Source of the DNA: Siphonodentalium dalli
Taxonomy: Eukaryota; Mollusca; Scaphopoda; Gadilida; Siphonodentaliidae
Direction of reading: 5' to 3'
Length of the DNA: 64,000 bases
NCBI GenBank assembly: GCA_032622095.1
Contig: CP136062.1
Location: 201,091,959-201,155,958, forward strand
Under the pieces are notes generated by a model that had not been told where the DNA came from, did not search any database, and worked only from the letters and a program-made list of their open reading frames with translations. Position 1 is the first letter of the stretch. The number at the start of each line of letters is the position of its first letter. A program made the position numbers and the translations under genes. This document shows positions 61,722 to 64,000 of this stretch, piece after piece.

Positions 61722-64000
61722 TAGCTAAATCCACAAGACGCACCATCATAGCTAAATCAGTAGGACCCACCATCATAGCTAAATCAGTAGGACCCACCAA
61801 CACCATAGCTAAATCAGTAGGACTCGCCAACACCATAGCTAAATCAGTAGGACTCGCCAACACCATAGCTAAATCAGTAGGACCCACCATCATAGCTAAA
61901 TCAGTAGGACCCACCATCATAGCTAAATCAGTAGGACTCACCATCATAGCTAAATCAGTAGGACTCACCATCATAGCTAAATCAGTAGGACTCGCCAACA
62001 CCATAGCTAAATCAGTAGGACTCGCCAACACCATAGCTAAATCAGTAGGACTCGCCAACACCATAGCTAAATCAGTAGGACTCGCCAACACCATAGCTAA
62101 ATCAGTAGGACTCGCCAACACCATAGCTAAATCAGTAGGACTCGCCAACACCATAGCTAAATCAGTAGGACTCGCCAACACCATAGCTAAATCAGTAGGA
62201 CTCGCCAACACCATAGCTAAATCAGTAGGACTCGCCAACATCATAGCTAAATCAGTAGGACTCGCCAACACCATAGCTAAATCAGTAGGACTCGCCAACA
62301 CCATAGCTAAATCAGTAGGACTCGCCAACACCATAGCTAAATCAGTAGGACCCACCATCATAGCTAAATCAGTAGGACTCGCCAACACCATAGCTAAATC
62401 AGTAGGACCCACCATCATAGCTAAATCAGTAGGACCCACCATCATAGCTAAATCAGTAGGACTCACCATCATAGCTAAATCAGTAGGACTCGCCAACATC
62501 ATAGCTAAATCAGTAGGACTCGCCAACACCATAGCTAAATCAGTAGGACTCGCCAACACCATAGCTAAATCAGTAGGACTCGCCAACACCATAGCTAAAT
62601 CAGTAGGACTCGCCAACACCATAGCTAAATCAGTAGGACTCGCCAACACCATAGCTAAATCAGTAGGACTCGCCAACATCATAGCTAAATCAGTAGGACT
62701 CGCCAACACCATAGCTAAATCAGTAGGACTCGCCAACACCATAGCTAAATCAGTAGGACTCGCCAACACCATAGCTAAATCAGTAGGACCCACCATCATA
62801 GCTAAATCAGTAGGACTCGCCAACACCATAGCTAAATCAGTAGGACTCGCCAACACCATAGCTAAATCAGTAGGACCCACCAACATCATATATAAATCAG
62901 TAGGACTCGCCAACACCATAGCTAAATCAGTAGGACCCACAACATCATAGCTTTAAAAAAAAGTAGGACCCACCAACATCATAGCTAAATCAGTAGGACC
63001 CACCAACACCATAGCTAAATCAGTAGGACCCACCAACATCATAGCTAAATCAGTAGGACCCACCAACACCATAGCTAAATCAGTAGGACCCACCAACATC
63101 ATAGCTAAATCAGCAGGACTCACCATCATAGCTAAATCAGTAGGACTCGCCAACATCATAGCTAAATCAGTAGGACTCGCCAACACCATAGCTAAATCAG
63201 TAGGACCCACCAACACCATAGCTAAATCAGTAGGACCCACCAACATCATAGCTAAATCAGCAGGACTCACCATCATAGCTAAATCAGTAGGACTCGCCAA
63301 CATCATAGCTAAATCAGTAGGACTCGCCAACATCATAGCTAAATCAGTAGGACTCGCCAACATCATAGCTAAATCAGTAGGACACACCAACACCATAGCT
63401 AAATCAGTAGGACCCACCAACATCATAGCTAAATCAGTAGGACCCACCATCACAGCTAAATCAGTAGGACTCGCCAACATCATAGCTAAATCAGTAGGAA
63501 TCACCAACATCATAGCTAAATCAGTAGGACTCGCCAACATCATAGCTAAATCAGTAGGACCCACCAACATCATAGCTAAATCAGTAGGACTCGCCAACAT
63601 CATAGCTAAATCAGTAGGACTCGCCAACACCATAGCTAAATCAGTAGGACCCACCATCATAGCTAAATCAGTAGGAATCACCAACATCATAGCTAAATCA
63701 GTAGGAATCACCAACATCATAGCTAAATCAGTAGGACTCGCCAACATCATAGCTAAATCAGTAGGACTCGCCAACACCATAGCTAAATCAGTAGGAATCA
63801 CCAACATCATAGCTAAATCAGTAGGACTCGCCAACATCATAGCTAAATCAGTAGGACCCACCAACATCATAGCTAAATCAGTAGGACTCGCCAACATCAT
63901 AGCTAAATCAGTAGGACTCGCCAACACCATAGCTAAATCAGTAGGACCCACCATCATAGCTAAATCAGTAGGACTCGCCAACACCATAGCCTAAATCAGT
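61722..64000. repeat. Large 27/30-bp minisatellite, continuing beyond the window
   Basis: At least 75 units share GCTAAATCAGTAGGA and differ in the tail: CTCGCCAACACCATA (30 bp), CCCACCATCATA (27 bp), CCCACCAACATCATA (30 bp) or AATCACCAACATCATA variants. Nearly all length differences are multiples of three. Minus-strand frames of 418 (61684-62940) and 344 codons (62953-63987) therefore stay open as PTDLAM-containing 9- or 10-residue repeats. The plus strand also has one stop-free frame (IAKSVGLANT). Breaks occur at 62941-62965 (an A-run insert) and at 63990 (one extra base). No signal peptide, flanking domain or start context supports a gene. Confidence 0.9.

Noticed and set aside
61684-63987. 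418- and 344-residue PTDLAM-repeat proteins on the minus strand
   Set aside because: Kept as a minisatellite. Both strands are open, the frames end in unrelated flank or an A-run, and there is no start context, signal peptide or splice support.

Overview
The window reads as genomic DNA of a metazoan, most likely a bivalve mollusc or a close marine-invertebrate relative. Coding sequence is split into small GT-AG exons within AT-rich, heavily transposon-loaded introns. It carries many non-autonomous elements of the 'pearl'/HINE (Helentron-like) type known from bivalves: core repeats of about 160 bp, GTCC/GTCT tetranucleotides, subterminal inverted repeats and a 3' hairpin. There are no bacterial operons, CRISPR arrays, rRNA genes or convincing intact tRNA genes. 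Most long open frames are accidents of repeats.

Two host genes can be supported, both on the + strand. (1) The last coding exon of a PUF60-like splicing factor (a UHM/RRM C-terminus with an RWF motif) at 6081-6190, with a poly(A) signal at 6804; the rest of that gene lies to the left of the window. (2) A complete CCNDBP1 (cyclin-D1-binding protein 1, GCIP) homologue at 15613-48448. It can be pieced together from ten exons with consistent splice phases, 1020 nt in total including the stop, giving 339 residues. Exon 1 lies 11 kb upstream of exon 2.

Layout: 1-10, end of a piggyBac-like MITE; 1302-5825, a 4.5-kb element with long terminal inverted repeats in the last PUF60-like intron; 6081-6830, last exon and 3' UTR; 7.4-15.4 kb, intergenic transposons (piggyBac-like MITEs, Kolobok/T2-like MITEs, nested HINE elements); 15.6-48.5 kb, CCNDBP1, whose introns hold most of the transposons; 48.7-51.0 kb, further HINE-like core repeats; 51.06-56.05 kb, a second copy of the 4.5-kb element with a palindromic 5' junction and a nested 808-bp TIR element carrying a cysteine-rich exon; 56.1-57.1 and 60.45-61.65 kb, two decayed LINE reverse-transcriptase tails; 58.1-60.3 kb, MITEs and a segmental tandem duplication; 61.7-64.0 kb, a large 27/30-bp minisatellite running off the right edge.

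The most interesting content is the mobile-element biology. Several unrelated-looking families share one terminal grammar: subterminal inverted repeat, short hairpin, then a C/T-rich end close to CTCTNGTT. Two pairs of paralogous repeats preserve empty insertion sites that date nested insertions. Transposons sit within tens of bases of CCNDBP1 splice sites. A 30-bp inverted patch looks like a templated insertion. I found no convincing new multi-gene system.
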